This document shows, piece after piece, positions 17,507-26,652 of a DNA stretch of 54,416 nt. The notes beneath the pieces are model-generated. The model did no database searches, had not been told where the DNA came from, and saw nothing but the letters and a program-made list of their open reading frames with translations. The stretch lies in contig JAJEHX010000048.1 in the NCBI GenBank assembly GCA_022823465.1, forward strand, positions 1-54,416. The letters are read 5' to 3'. Made by a program: the position numbers and the translations under genes. The stretch is from Candidatus Latescibacterota bacterium. GTDB lineage: Bacteria; JAAXHH01. Within the stretch, counting starts at the first letter, position 1, and each line of letters starts with the position of its first letter.

Positions 17507-18226
17507 GTGACCGTAGACCAGGCGAGTCCTGTATTCCGCGCGCGGAGCATATCCAAGGTCTACCGCATGGGCGAGGTGGACGTTACCGCCCTCCGTGGGG
17601 TCGATCTGGACCTGTACGCGGGTGAACTGGCCGTCTTCCTGGGGGCATCAGGAAGCGGAAAGTCGACACTGCTCAACATCTTGGGTGGTCTCGACGTGCC
17701 CTCGGGCGGCAAGGTCTACTATCGGGAGAGAGAGATAACGGGGGCGGACGAGAGTGAAAGGACGGGTTTCCGTCGGAAGTCCGTGGGTTTCGTCTTCCAG
17801 TTCTACAACCTGATCCCGAGCCTCACCGCATTGGAAAATGTGGAACTGGTCACCGAGATCGCCGGGGAACCGATGCCGGCGGAAGAAGCCTTGCGCCTCG
17901 TGGGTCTCGAATCTCGTATGCACCATTTCCCGGCCCAGATGTCTGGCGGAGAGCAGCAGCGCGTAGCCATCGCACGGGCCATCGCCAAACGCCCGGAAGT
18001 GCTCCTGTGCGATGAGCCTACCGGCGCCCTGGACTACGCGACGGGCAAACGGGTGCTGGAGGTTATCGAGAAGGTCAACAGCACGCTGGGCACCACAACC
18101 GCGGTCATAACCCACAACGCGGCAATCGCCGACATGGCCGACCGGGTCATCCGCCTGCGCAGCGGAGAGATCATCGATGTATACGCCAATCCGACGAAGA
18201 AACGGCCGGACGAATTGAGCTGGTAG
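17507..18226 (+). CDS. MacB/LolD-type ABC transporter ATP-binding protein
   Basis: This 239-residue nucleotide-binding subunit has Walker [10 protein letters not shown] (46-54), a Q-loop in [18 protein letters not shown], signature MSGGEQQR, Walker [13 protein letters not shown] and an H-loop His in VITHNAAIA. The phrase [12 protein letters not shown] is characteristic of the MacB/LolD/FtsE group, whose ATPases work with FtsX-fold permeases as mechanotransmission exporters. The start is GTG 17507 with AGGAGGA upstream; the frame is open further upstream but overlaps the previous gene. With the permease and HlyD adaptor it forms one transport unit. Confidence 0.92.
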   Translation: MTVDQASPVFRARSISKVYRMGEVDVTALRGVDLDLYAGELAVFLGASGSGKSTLLNILGGLDVPSGGKVYYREREITGADESERTGFRRKSVGFVFQFYNLIPSLTALENVELVTEIAGEPMPAEEALRLVGLESRMHHFPAQMSGGEQQRVAIARAIAKRPEVLLCDEPTGALDYATGKRVLEVIEKVNSTLGTTTAVITHNAAIADMADRVIRLRSGEIIDVYANPTKKRPDELSW

Positions 18227-18279
18227 CCTGGATCGGCCGAACGCGCCAGCACTAGGACGTGGCCGAACGAGCCACGACG

Positions 18280-18339
18280 TACCCAGACGCGCCCTGACGC
18301 GCCCACGCTTACCCAGGCGCGCGAGTACGCGCTCACGCC
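18280..18339. repeat. two degenerate 30-bp copies before the permease
   Basis: Copies at 18280-18309 (starting TACCCAGACGCGCC) and 18310-18339 (starting TACCCAGGCGCGCG) are head to tail. GGCCGAACGCGCC-type copies lie just before them at 18236-18275. Together they fill the gap between the ATPase and permease genes. Confidence 0.6.
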
Positions 18340-18379
18340 GCCCGAGTCGAACCGTTTCATTCCGCGGAGCGTAACTGCC

Positions 18380-20746
18380 ATGACCATTCTGAACCGCAAG
18401 GTGTTCCGTGAACTGGCGCGCATGCGTGGCCAGGTCATCGCCATCACCTTGGTGATGGCCTGCGGGATCATGCTTTACGTCTCGTCGCGCCATACCTATA
18501 TCTCCCTGCTGAAGTCCCAGGAATCCTACTACGCGACTTACCGTTTCGCCGATGTATTCGCCGGCATGAAACGGGCGCCGGCGTCCACCGCGGAGGAAAT
18601 CGCCAGGATCCCCGGCGTCTCCAGGGTCCGCACCCGGATCGTGATGGATGTGAACCTGGACGTGCCCGGTCTGGATGAACCCGCCACCGGGCGGCTGGTC
18701 TCCATGCCCGAACGACGCAGGCAGGTGCTCAACGATGTGGCAATCCAGAGGGGCCGCTATCCAGCGATCGGCAGGCCGGAGGAGGTCATCATCAGCGAAG
18801 CCTTCGCGGTGGCCAATGGCTTGGTGCCGGACGACTGGATAGGAGCGGTCATAAACGGCCGGCAGAAAGCGCTTCGCGTCGTCGGCATCGGCCTGTCGCC
18901 CGAGTACGTCTACGAAGTACAGGGCACCGGGTCCATTTTCCCCGACAACCTCCGCTTCGGCGTGATCTGGATGGCCAGGGACGCCCTGGGAGCGGCATTC
19001 GACATGGAGGGCGGGTTCAACGACCTGTCCGTCGCCCTGTCGTCGGAGGCGCGCGAGCGGGACGTGATCGACCGGATGGATCTCGTACTCGAGCCCTATG
19101 GCAGTACGGGCGCCTATGGCAGGGACGGCCAGATCTCCCATCGGTTTCTGATGGATGAAATCATCGGCTTGAGCGTATCCAGCAATTTCACACCGGCCGT
19201 TTTTCTCGGGATCGCGGCGCTCCTGCTGCACATCGTATTCTCCCGCATGGTACGGGCCCAGCGAGATCAGATCGCCATCATGAAGGCTTTCGGATATAAT
19301 AACCTGACGATCGGGTGGCATTACCTCAAATTCGCCTTCCTGGCGATTTCCGGCGGCACCCTCCTCGGCATCGTGGGCGGCTTCCTGATCGGCAGGCCGC
19401 TTACCGCGCTGTACCAGGACTATTACCGATTCCCCGACCTGGTCTACGAGTTGAATTTCGAGGTCATCGCCCTCGCCGCGATCATCAGCGTTTCCGCCGC
19501 GTTCCTCGGCACGCTGCACGCGCTGCGGTCGGCCATGTCCCTGCCTCCCGCCGAAGCGATGCGGCCGGATGCTCCCGCCCACTTCAGACCGCTGTCGATG
19601 GAACGCCTGGGCGTGCACCAGATGCTCTCTCCCGTCTGGAGAATGATCTTCCGCAACATGGAACGGAAGCCGGTCAAGACGCTGCTTTCCGCCTTCGGCA
19701 TCGCCATGGCGGTGGCCATCCTGGTCATGGGGCGGTTTACCTTCGATTCGATAGAGTACCTGATCGATTACCAGTTCCGTACCGTCCAGCGCGATGATGC
19801 CGCGGTCGTTTTCGCCGGACCGCGTCCCGCAAGGGCCCGGTTCGAACTGTCCCATCTGCCCGGGGTCGTCCGCTCCGAACCCTACCGCGCCGTTCCCGTC
19901 AGGCTCCGGTCGGGGCATCGCATGAAGCAGACGGCCATCAACGGCCTTGATCCGGCCGGCGAGTTGAGACAGCTGATCGACCGCGACGGACAGACCCAGT
20001 CCATGCCGCCTGAGGGCGTCGTTTTGACCAGGACGCTGGCCGACCTGCTGGCGGTCCGGGAGGGCGACATGGTCGCCGTCGAAGTCCTGGAAGGATCGAG
20101 GATGCAGGGCCGGCTGCCGGTATCCCTGCTCGTCGACGAATTGATCGGCATATCCGCCTACATGGACAATCGTGCGCTGAACCGTTTCCTGGGCGAGGGC
20201 AGTACGATCTCCGGCGCGTATCTTTCCGTTGATCCGCTCCGAGCGGACGCGTTGTATGCCACGTTGAAAGAAACGCCGGCCGTGGCGGGCGTCGCCGTCC
20301 GCGAGGCGGTGATCCGGGGATTTGAGGACTCCATCGCCGAAAGCACGAGCGCCACCACGTTCACGCTGACCGTATTTGCCTGCATTATCGCATGCGGCAT
20401 GGTGTACAACGGCGCCCGCATCGCCCTGGAAGAACGAAACCGCGAAATGGCAAGCCTGCGCGTGCTCGGCTTCACGGAAAGGGAGATTTCGGTGGTCCTC
20501 CTGGGCGAACAGGCCATCGTGACCCTCCTTGCGATACCGATTGGGTTTCTAATCGGATGGGGTTTATGTTATCTTGCGGTGAACGCTACCGCCCAGGAAC
20601 TCTATAGGATGCCCCTGGTCATCACCGGCAAGACCTACGCGTTCGCCTTCCTGGTCGTTTCAGCGGCGGCCGTGGTGTCCGCGTACGCGGTCCACAGACA
20701 ACTGCGCCACCTCGATATGATCGGCGTGTTGAAGATTCAGGAATAA
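18380..20746 (+). CDS. FtsX/MacB-fold ABC transporter permease
   Basis: This 788-residue inner-membrane protein has two FtsX core domains. Transmembrane segments are visible near 15-33 (GQVIAITLVMACGIMLYVS), 273-292, 320-345 and 360-385, then a second set near 430-450 and 660-785. Two extracytoplasmic stretches resemble the MacB_PCD region. With two full FtsX units it is closer to the LolC/E-like duplicated permeases than to E. coli MacB. Its role is probably export or extraction of a hydrophobic substrate across the envelope with the neighbouring ATPase and HlyD protein (known for the family; substrate unknown). Confidence 0.88.
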   Translation: MTILNRKVFRELARMRGQVIAITLVMACGIMLYVSSRHTYISLLKSQESYYATYRFADVFAGMKRAPASTAEEIARIPGVSRVRTRIVMDVNLDVPGLDEPATGRLVSMPERRRQVLNDVAIQRGRYPAIGRPEEVIISEAFAVANGLVPDDWIGAVINGRQKALRVVGIGLSPEYVYEVQGTGSIFPDNLRFGVIWMARDALGAAFDMEGGFNDLSVALSSEARERDVIDRMDLVLEPYGSTGAYGRDGQISHRFLMDEIIGLSVSSNFTPAVFLGIAALLLHIVFSRMVRAQRDQIAIMKAFGYNNLTIGWHYLKFAFLAISGGTLLGIVGGFLIGRPLTALYQDYYRFPDLVYELNFEVIALAAIISVSAAFLGTLHALRSAMSLPPAEAMRPDAPAHFRPLSMERLGVHQMLSPVWRMIFRNMERKPVKTLLSAFGIAMAVAILVMGRFTFDSIEYLIDYQFRTVQRDDAAVVFAGPRPARARFELSHLPGVVRSEPYRAVPVRLRSGHRMKQTAINGLDPAGELRQLIDRDGQTQSMPPEGVVLTRTLADLLAVREGDMVAVEVLEGSRMQGRLPVSLLVDELIGISAYMDNRALNRFLGEGSTISGAYLSVDPLRADALYATLKETPAVAGVAVREAVIRGFEDSIAESTSATTFTLTVFACIIACGMVYNGARIALEERNREMASLRVLGFTEREISVVLLGEQAIVTLLAIPIGFLIGWGLCYLAVNATAQELYRMPLVITGKTYAFAFLVVSAAAVVSAYAVHRQLRHLDMIGVLKIQE

Positions 20747-20759
20747 GCGAGAGGCCGAA

Positions 20760-21941
20760 ATGAAACTACGACGCAAACACGTTGTGCTCTTTGTAATTCT
20801 CGCGGTCGTCCTGGTACTCCTCGTCCGCGCCTTCATGCCTACCCCGATGCTGGTCGATGCGGGCACCGCGGAACTTGGCCCCATGCGCGTGACGATCAGC
20901 GAAGAAGGCAGAACCCGGGTAAAGCAGCGCTACCTGATCACGGCGCCGGCGTCCGGGCGGCTCGCCAGGCCGCAGTGGAATGAAGGCGACCGGATCGGCC
21001 GAGGTGACGTGCTGGTGCGCATTACGCCCTCGCCCCTGGGGTCCCGCGAGTCCGCGGAGGCCCGGGCCCGGATCGAAACGGCCGAAGCCCTGGTCCGCGA
21101 GGCCGAGGCGAATGTCGCCCGCGCGCGCGTCGAGCAGGAAGAAGCGGTCAGCGGACGCGATAGAGCCGAGAAGCTCGCAGCCAGCGGCAGCATCTCCAGG
21201 GAGCGGCTGGAGCGCGCCGTGCACGCGGCGACAATCAGCGAACGGTCCCTTGAATCCGCGCTCTTTCGCCACCGCGCCGCAATCTCCAGCCTTGAAGTTG
21301 CCCAGGCGGCCCTTCTGGCCCTCCGGGAAGAGCGCGGTGACGCGAAGGCCATTCTCTCCGTCGCCTCACCGGTAGACGGACAGGTGCTGCGCCTCTTCGA
21401 AGAAAGCGAGCGAGTCGTCGCCGCGGGTGCGCCTTTGCTGGAAGTGGGAGATCCGGGTGAGATGGAAGTGACGATCGATGTGCTGTCCACCGATGCCATC
21501 AGGGTCGACGTGGGACAGGCGGTGTGGATCGAAGAGTGGGGTGGTCCCGAGCCGCTGTCCGGCAGGGTGAGCCGCGTTGAACCGGCCGCGTTCACGCGGG
21601 TTTCCGCGCTGGGCGTGGACGAACAGCGGGTGAACGTTATAGTGGACCTCGACGAAACCCCTCCGGAACTGGGAGACGGTTACCGGGTCACTGGACGCAT
21701 CGTCGTCTGGGAGAAACCGGACGTGCTCAAGGTCTCTTCCAGCGCCCTCTTCAGGGTCGATGAAAACTGGAATGTATTCGTCATTGAAGACGGGGTGGCC
21801 AGGACCCGCGGGGTGACCGTCGGACAACAAAACGGTATCGAGGCCGAGATTCTCGAAGGCATCGCGGCGGGGGCTTTGGTCATTCTGCATCCGAACCCAC
21901 GCATCGCGGACGGAATCGGCGTCGAGCCCAGGGTGAACTGA
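20760..21941 (+). CDS. HlyD-family periplasmic adaptor subunit
   Basis: This 393-residue membrane-fusion protein has one N-terminal transmembrane helix (VVLFVILAVVLVLLVRAF, 8-25) and a split biotinyl-lipoyl domain (VTISEEGRTRVKQRYLITAP... and later ILSVASPVDGQVLRLF). A long alpha-helical hairpin lies between them (about 95-200, rich in Ala/Glu/Arg), and beta-barrel segments follow. It links inner-membrane transporter to outer membrane. It starts 13 bases after the permease, with GAGAGG upstream, which completes the three-gene exporter. No outer-membrane TolC-type gene is nearby. Its final bases are the first copy of a downstream repeat. Confidence 0.9.
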   Translation: MKLRRKHVVLFVILAVVLVLLVRAFMPTPMLVDAGTAELGPMRVTISEEGRTRVKQRYLITAPASGRLARPQWNEGDRIGRGDVLVRITPSPLGSRESAEARARIETAEALVREAEANVARARVEQEEAVSGRDRAEKLAASGSISRERLERAVHAATISERSLESALFRHRAAISSLEVAQAALLALREERGDAKAILSVASPVDGQVLRLFEESERVVAAGAPLLEVGDPGEMEVTIDVLSTDAIRVDVGQAVWIEEWGGPEPLSGRVSRVEPAAFTRVSALGVDEQRVNVIVDLDETPPELGDGYRVTGRIVVWEKPDVLKVSSSALFRVDENWNVFVIEDGVARTRGVTVGQQNGIEAEILEGIAAGALVILHPNPRIADGIGVEPRVN

Positions 21942-22030
21942 GGTTGCGGAGAACCTCAGGTGGTGAACTGAGTGCGCGTCGAGCCCCGGTGAACTGCAGG
22001 CGCGGATACTGAGGGCGCGGAGAGGATTCC
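21921..22030. repeat. stop-codon-containing degenerate repeats
   Basis: GTCGAGCCCAGGGTGAACTG (21921, the coding end including TGA) recurs as GTCGAGCCCCGGTGAACTG at about 21979. A third partial GGTGAACTGAG copy lies at 21962, and GCGCGGA segments follow. The hydrolase leader is built from these copies. Confidence 0.65.
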
Positions 22031-22035
22031 AGACA

Positions 22036-22845
22036 TTGGAAAAACGCACCGGTCTTGTCAAAGCCAACGACGGCGTCCGGCTGAACTACGAAGACACGGG
22101 CCGGGGCAAGCCCATCGTCCTGATCCATGGCGGTGGATTGAGCAAGGGCTGGTGGAGCAAACAGATCCCTGTCCTGGGCCGACGCTTCCGGGTCATCGCC
22201 GCCGATACCCGCGGCAACGGCCGGTCGGACAAGACGTCGTGGGGCCATCGCACGGCCCGGTACGCCATGGACGTGCGGGAGATCATCGAAACCCTCGGCC
22301 TCCACGAAGTCACGCTCGTGGGCTGGTCCATCGGTGCCCGTACGGTCCTCTCCTACATCGAACTCTTCCGGGATTATCGGCTGAAAGGCGTCGTGCTGGT
22401 GGACGAAGTGCCCAGTATCGAAGTGCACGATTCCCCGGACGATCCACCGGAACCGGAGACCGGCCCCCCGCCGGCAGACGAGACAGAGCGCAAGCGCCGG
22501 CAATTCAGGAGTATGTTCGTCTCCCTCGACGTCTCAGACGAAGAGCTGGACATCCTGCTGGAGGAGAGCAGGGATAACACGCCCGCCCAGGGCGTCACGC
22601 TCGGTCCCGACTACCGCGCGCAGGACTGGCGTCCGCTGCTGCCATCCATCGACCTGCCGGTCCTGATCACCACGGGCGGCAAGAGCGGCGCCTTCCCGGG
22701 CTGCAAGTACATGTGCGAACACATACCGGGCGCGCGCATGGAGGTCTTCGAACGGAGCGGCCACGTGCTTTTCTATGAAGAGCCCGACCGGTTCAACGCC
22801 GTCGTCGCCGAGTTCGTGGACTCGCTACACGCGGATTCGGCCTGA
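22036..22845 (+). CDS. alpha/beta-fold hydrolase
   Basis: This 269-residue cytoplasmic hydrolase has the oxyanion segment IHGGGLSKGWW, the nucleophile elbow GWSIGA (Ser about residue 98) and the catalytic His in RSGHVLFYEEPDRF near the C-terminus. DTRGNGRSD is typical of the haloperoxidase/epoxide hydrolase-like branch. A Pro/Glu-rich insert (DSPDDPPEPETGPPPADETE) sits in the cap region. The start is TTG 22036 with AGAGGA upstream. The substrate cannot be inferred. Confidence 0.85.
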   Translation: MEKRTGLVKANDGVRLNYEDTGRGKPIVLIHGGGLSKGWWSKQIPVLGRRFRVIAADTRGNGRSDKTSWGHRTARYAMDVREIIETLGLHEVTLVGWSIGARTVLSYIELFRDYRLKGVVLVDEVPSIEVHDSPDDPPEPETGPPPADETERKRRQFRSMFVSLDVSDEELDILLEESRDNTPAQGVTLGPDYRAQDWRPLLPSIDLPVLITTGGKSGAFPGCKYMCEHIPGARMEVFERSGHVLFYEEPDRFNAVVAEFVDSLHADSA

Positions 22846-22885
22846 ACCGGCGGGATGAGCAACCGGCAATAATCGCCAAAACCCG

Positions 22886-24082
22886 TTATCTCATTGCTGC
22901 CCTTCGCGTTTCGGGTATGTACCGCCATATGAGATACCCCATGGCGAGCATGCCTGTGCCTCCGATGATCGAGCTGAACACGTAGCCCAGCTCGATGTAG
23001 ACGATTCCCGCCAAAGCACTGCATACACCCATGGCCAGTTGGCCCGTCGCGATACTCAGGCTCATCAGCGAACCACGCTGTTCCGCAGGCACGATTTCTG
23101 ACAGCAGCGCCTGAAAGGGTCCCATCCGGGCGGATACGAGCACCATGATGGTGAAGAAGAGCGGATAGGCGATCCAGAACTCCGTCATGATAATCGTCGT
23201 CAGGGCCATGAGTACAAAGAGCCCGAGACAGGCGCCCACGATCATGGCCTTCCGGCCGATCCGGTCCGACAGGCGGCCCGCCCAGGGTCCCACGATGACA
23301 CTGGCTATGCCGGAGATCACGAACAGGGACGCCACGTCGCCGCCCGTCACCCCGAAGGTCTCCTTGATCCACACGACCAGGTAGATGACGTAAAAGGCGA
23401 TCCCCATGAACATCGTGCTGTAGGCGCCGATGGCCGCCGCGGTCGCCGGCGTCGTGAACATGGACGCGTACCGTTTGACGGTCGACCCGATCGAGGTCAG
23501 CCGTGCCCGCGCGACGACGGGCTGCCGGGCCAGCGTGCAGACCAGGACGAAGGAAAGCGCCATGGGTATGGAGAAAGACATGAAGGCCGCGGCGAAGTCG
23601 AATCGGTCGGCCAGAATCGTGCCACCCGGGATTCCCACGATCTGTCCGAATGCGATGGCGGTCATGACCACGCCGTTGGCCCAGCCCCGTCTTTCGGAAG
23701 GGAAGTGATCGCCGATATAGGCCGGCGCCACCCCGCTCAGCACGCCGGCGGCCATCCCGGACACCGCCCGGACCAGCAGGAGCGACAGGTAGTCCGTAAC
23801 GAAGCTGTGCAGAAACAGGGTCCCGCACATTGCGCCCGTGCCGATCATGAGGATCCGGCGCCTGCCGACCGCATCCGACAGGGGGCCTGTGATCAGGGCG
23901 CAGATTCCAAGCGTGACGGCGTAGGCGGAGACCAGGGTGCCCAGGTATTCCGGAGGCACCTCGAACTGCTCCTGTACGATGGGCATCAGCGGCGTCATGA
24001 TCATCGTCTGGCTGCTCGCGGCAAACATCATGAGCCAGAGAGCCAGAAGGATGCTATAGTCGGCGAAGGTACTTGATCGCAT
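22886..24082 (-). CDS. MFS transporter
   Basis: This 398-residue protein has twelve hydrophobic segments. It carries the major-facilitator motif after TM2 (GPLSDAVGRRRILMIG) and the equivalent after TM8 (GRLSDRIGRKAMIVG). It looks like an inner-membrane drug/H+ antiporter or metabolite carrier of the DHA1/YdhP type; the substrate is unknown. It converges with the hydrolase gene. No good ribosome site precedes ATG 24082. Confidence 0.88.
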   Translation of the reverse strand: MRSSTFADYSILLALWLMMFAASSQTMIMTPLMPIVQEQFEVPPEYLGTLVSAYAVTLGICALITGPLSDAVGRRRILMIGTGAMCGTLFLHSFVTDYLSLLLVRAVSGMAAGVLSGVAPAYIGDHFPSERRGWANGVVMTAIAFGQIVGIPGGTILADRFDFAAAFMSFSIPMALSFVLVCTLARQPVVARARLTSIGSTVKRYASMFTTPATAAAIGAYSTMFMGIAFYVIYLVVWIKETFGVTGGDVASLFVISGIASVIVGPWAGRLSDRIGRKAMIVGACLGLFVLMALTTIIMTEFWIAYPLFFTIMVLVSARMGPFQALLSEIVPAEQRGSLMSLSIATGQLAMGVCSALAGIVYIELGYVFSSIIGGTGMLAMGYLIWRYIPETRRAAMR

Positions 24083-24386
24083 CGGTGCAGATCGGGTTTG
24101 CGTAGCGTTTGGTGGCAGGGAAGGGTTGGTTGTACCTTACGTCGGCGGGCCGGTTGCTGGCGCGTCGGTACTTCGTCGAGGACTACCTTCAGCAACGGAT
24201 ACAGGATAGAATCGGTATTTCAGGAAGTCAAGGCAGGAGACGGTAAACCTCAATTGCCAGGGGTTAGATCATTGACCTGTTTCCCACAGACGGCTTATTG
24301 TAAATTTGAAGCTACTGCTGTTTTGAACGCTGTCCGTTGTGTTGCAGACCGTACTTTACATAACCTCATGCTTGGTGGGCGGGGCA
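24083..24386. other. 304-base divergent intergenic region
   Basis: An open frame of 98 codons (24098-24394) has unusual composition for a protein (Arg/Cys/Trp-rich) and no ribosome site, so it was not called. Apart from the candidate promoter at 24272-24301 nothing else is evident. Confidence 0.5.
24272..24301 (+). promoter_or_regulatory. candidate sigma70 promoter
   Basis: TTGACC and TATTGT are separated by 18 bases. They lie 86 bases before the pyrophosphatase ATG. Confidence 0.35.
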
Positions 24387-24743
24387 ATGAATGAATCCAG
24401 ATCTTTCATAGGTAAAACCGTCCTTGTCCGAATAGACCGGCCCTTGGGTTCCAGACATCCTGAGCATGACTTCGTTTATCCGGTGAACTACGGGTTTGTT
24501 CCCGGTGTGGAGGGGCTGGATGGCGAAGAGCTGGATGCCTACGTGCTGGGCGTGGACGAACCGGTCGAATGTTACAAAGGCCGATGTATCGCGGTAATTC
24601 AGAGATCGGATGACGCGGACGACAAGCTCGTGATCGTGCCGGAGGGCGAGGGTTTCACCGATGAGCAGATCCGCGTCCTCACGGCGTTCCAGGAACAGTT
24701 CTTCGAGTCGTCCATAACACGAGACGGTTTAGAATCCCAATGA
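24387..24743 (+). CDS. small family I inorganic pyrophosphatase-like protein
   Basis: This protein of about 118 residues matches the short pyrophosphatase variant common in Bacillus-like genomes: VRIDRPLGSRHPEHDFVYP, NYGFVPG, DGEELDAYVLGVDEP (two metal Asp) and SDDADDKLVIVPEG (third acidic cluster). It is shorter than the 170-residue classical enzyme. The expected reaction is PPi to 2 Pi with Mg2+, but short homologues are little tested. ATG 24387 was chosen over an upstream in-frame ATG (24339) because the family homology begins there. It borders the AT-rich ABC island. Confidence 0.78.
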   Translation: MNESRSFIGKTVLVRIDRPLGSRHPEHDFVYPVNYGFVPGVEGLDGEELDAYVLGVDEPVECYKGRCIAVIQRSDDADDKLVIVPEGEGFTDEQIRVLTAFQEQFFESSITRDGLESQ

Positions 24744-24813
24744 GCGAGATCTCCGCCAAGCCACCCGTACCATAACCACCAGAAATGGAATATCGGTAAT
24801 ACTGAGGAAGATT

Positions 24814-26628
24814 ATGGGTTTTTGGGTGAAAGCGAAAAGACTGGTTAGGTGGTTTAAGGAATCATATAACGCCAACCCGGTTATGTTCGTTCTCTTTATC
24901 GTGGCAGTCTGTACACAGGGGCCCCTTCTGGCTACGATTACTGTCTGGACCGGCCGCTTGGTAGACGCTGCTCCTCCCTACCTAACAGGTAGCATGCCGG
25001 TCGATAACATCCTTCAGATAGCAGTGACTATACTCGTCATGGGCCTGGTTCTTATTGGAGGTAGCTACATTAGAACGCTAGCCGAGGGTCGACTGCAAGA
25101 CAGCCTAATACTCACAATAAAGCGACGGTTACTCCACGCCTCAATCGAAACGGAATACCTGGCGTTTCTTTCTTCGGTCAAACAAGACCAATTGACACGA
25201 ATCACGAGTGGTTTCAATATGTATCTCACGTTTCTACTACGAGAAACGGTTTCATCATTGGGAAATACCTGGGTTATCATCTCGTATTTAACCGTTATCG
25301 GGCTTTCATCAGGTTGGTTTGTGGCTTTAACCGGATTAATCCTTTTCGTGCCGGTCACCATAGTCAATATGAGATTAGCACGAAAGGAGTTTCTGTTCTA
25401 TCGCCAGACGTCAACCGAAGACCGGCGAGTTCGATATACTGAGGGATTGCTTACAAATACGGAAACGGCAAAGGAGGTAAAGCTATTTGGCCTGGGAAGT
25501 TATCTGATGGATAAGTGGGAATCTACTTACCGTGAGGTAAAAAGAGCACGGTCTAGTCTGGAGTTAGTTCAACAAAACTGGAAATCAGGCACCGAGATGC
25601 TCGCACTTGCGGTATCCGGCGGACTATTGGTTCTGATCATCAGCCAGGGAGACATCACTCCAGGTGTTTTTCTAGTGGTGTTAACTGCGCTGATCTCAAT
25701 ACACGGAAGCCTGTTTGATATTAGTCAGTCCATATCTCAACTAACTTCCAGTTTAGACAGACTGGATGAGATCGATACGTTTCTCCAAGATATACAGCCT
25801 TATCGGATTCCTCCAAAGGTTGGAAGTCAGAGGGGTTCCAAGAATGTATCCCTTCGTCCACTCAGTATCGCGATTGAGGGTTTGTCTTTCTCCTTTGACG
25901 GCGGAGATACTTTTGTGCTGGAGGATATCAACCTGGATATTCCGCCAAGCAGCCATGTTGCACTTGTCGGTGAGAACGGTGCCGGTAAGTCCACCCTGAT
26001 TCACCTGCTTATGGGACTGTATCGGCCTACCAGGGGAAGTGTTTTAATTAACGGGGTTAGACCAAGTGATCTTGGTCCCGAGGAGCGTCATCAGATAATA
26101 ACCGGTATTTTTCAGACTTTCGGTAGATATCACGGACTGACGTTGAAGGAGAATATCACTATGAGTTCCTTCAATAAATCAGACCTGCATCTACCTTCTT
26201 TTCTGGAAGAAACGGACCTGCTTCCAAATATGGACGACAAGTTGGACCTTATCGTGGGTAAAGAGTTCGATGGAGTGGAGTTGTCGGGTGGTCAGTGGCA
26301 ACGTGTTGCCCTAGCTCGCGCGATGCTGATGAACACGCCTCTCGTCGTGTTGGATGAGCCGACCGCCTCATTAGATCCTTTGGCGGAAGCTGGACTTTTT
26401 CAACGGTTTATGGACATACTGAAAGGTAGGACATCAATCGTTGCCACCCATCGCTTAGGGTCCATCAAATCGGTAAACGATATCATCGTATTAAAGGAAG
26501 GCCAAGTGGTGGAACGTGGGTCACATACGCAGTTAATGCAAAGTTGTGGCTACTACTGGCAAATGTTCGAAGCCCAAGCTGAATGGTATCGGGATAGCCA
26601 AGATGGAAATCAGACGAAGCCAGGATAA
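24814..26628 (+). CDS. ABC exporter half-transporter (TMD-NBD), peptide type
   Basis: This 604-residue protein has about five to six transmembrane helices within residues 20-310 and an ATPase domain in 350-600. The ATPase has Walker A GENGAGKST, signature LSGGQWQR, Walker B LVVLDEPTASLD and an H-loop (ATHRLGS). AKEVKLFGLGSYLMDKW in the cytoplasmic coupling region is typical of exporters found with ribosomal peptide or lanthipeptide clusters. The G+C content is clearly below that of the flanks. It is followed 24 bases later by a related half-transporter, so the functional unit is probably a heterodimer. GAGGAAG precedes the ATG. The cargo is unknown. Confidence 0.88.
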   Translation: MGFWVKAKRLVRWFKESYNANPVMFVLFIVAVCTQGPLLATITVWTGRLVDAAPPYLTGSMPVDNILQIAVTILVMGLVLIGGSYIRTLAEGRLQDSLILTIKRRLLHASIETEYLAFLSSVKQDQLTRITSGFNMYLTFLLRETVSSLGNTWVIISYLTVIGLSSGWFVALTGLILFVPVTIVNMRLARKEFLFYRQTSTEDRRVRYTEGLLTNTETAKEVKLFGLGSYLMDKWESTYREVKRARSSLELVQQNWKSGTEMLALAVSGGLLVLIISQGDITPGVFLVVLTALISIHGSLFDISQSISQLTSSLDRLDEIDTFLQDIQPYRIPPKVGSQRGSKNVSLRPLSIAIEGLSFSFDGGDTFVLEDINLDIPPSSHVALVGENGAGKSTLIHLLMGLYRPTRGSVLINGVRPSDLGPEERHQIITGIFQTFGRYHGLTLKENITMSSFNKSDLHLPSFLEETDLLPNMDDKLDLIVGKEFDGVELSGGQWQRVALARAMLMNTPLVVLDEPTASLDPLAEAGLFQRFMDILKGRTSIVATHRLGSIKSVNDIIVLKEGQVVERGSHTQLMQSCGYYWQMFEAQAEWYRDSQDGNQTKPG

Positions 26629-26652
26629 CAGCGGTTTTGAATTGAGAAAGAT

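Noticed and set aside
17648-19918. 756-residue minus-strand open frame
   Set aside because: It runs antisense to the ABC ATPase and permease, which have full family motifs. The antisense product is low-complexity and matches no family.
24098-24394. 98-codon plus-strand ORF before the pyrophosphatase
   Set aside because: No ribosome site and unusual Arg/Cys/Trp composition; it probably reflects chance in the intergenic gap.
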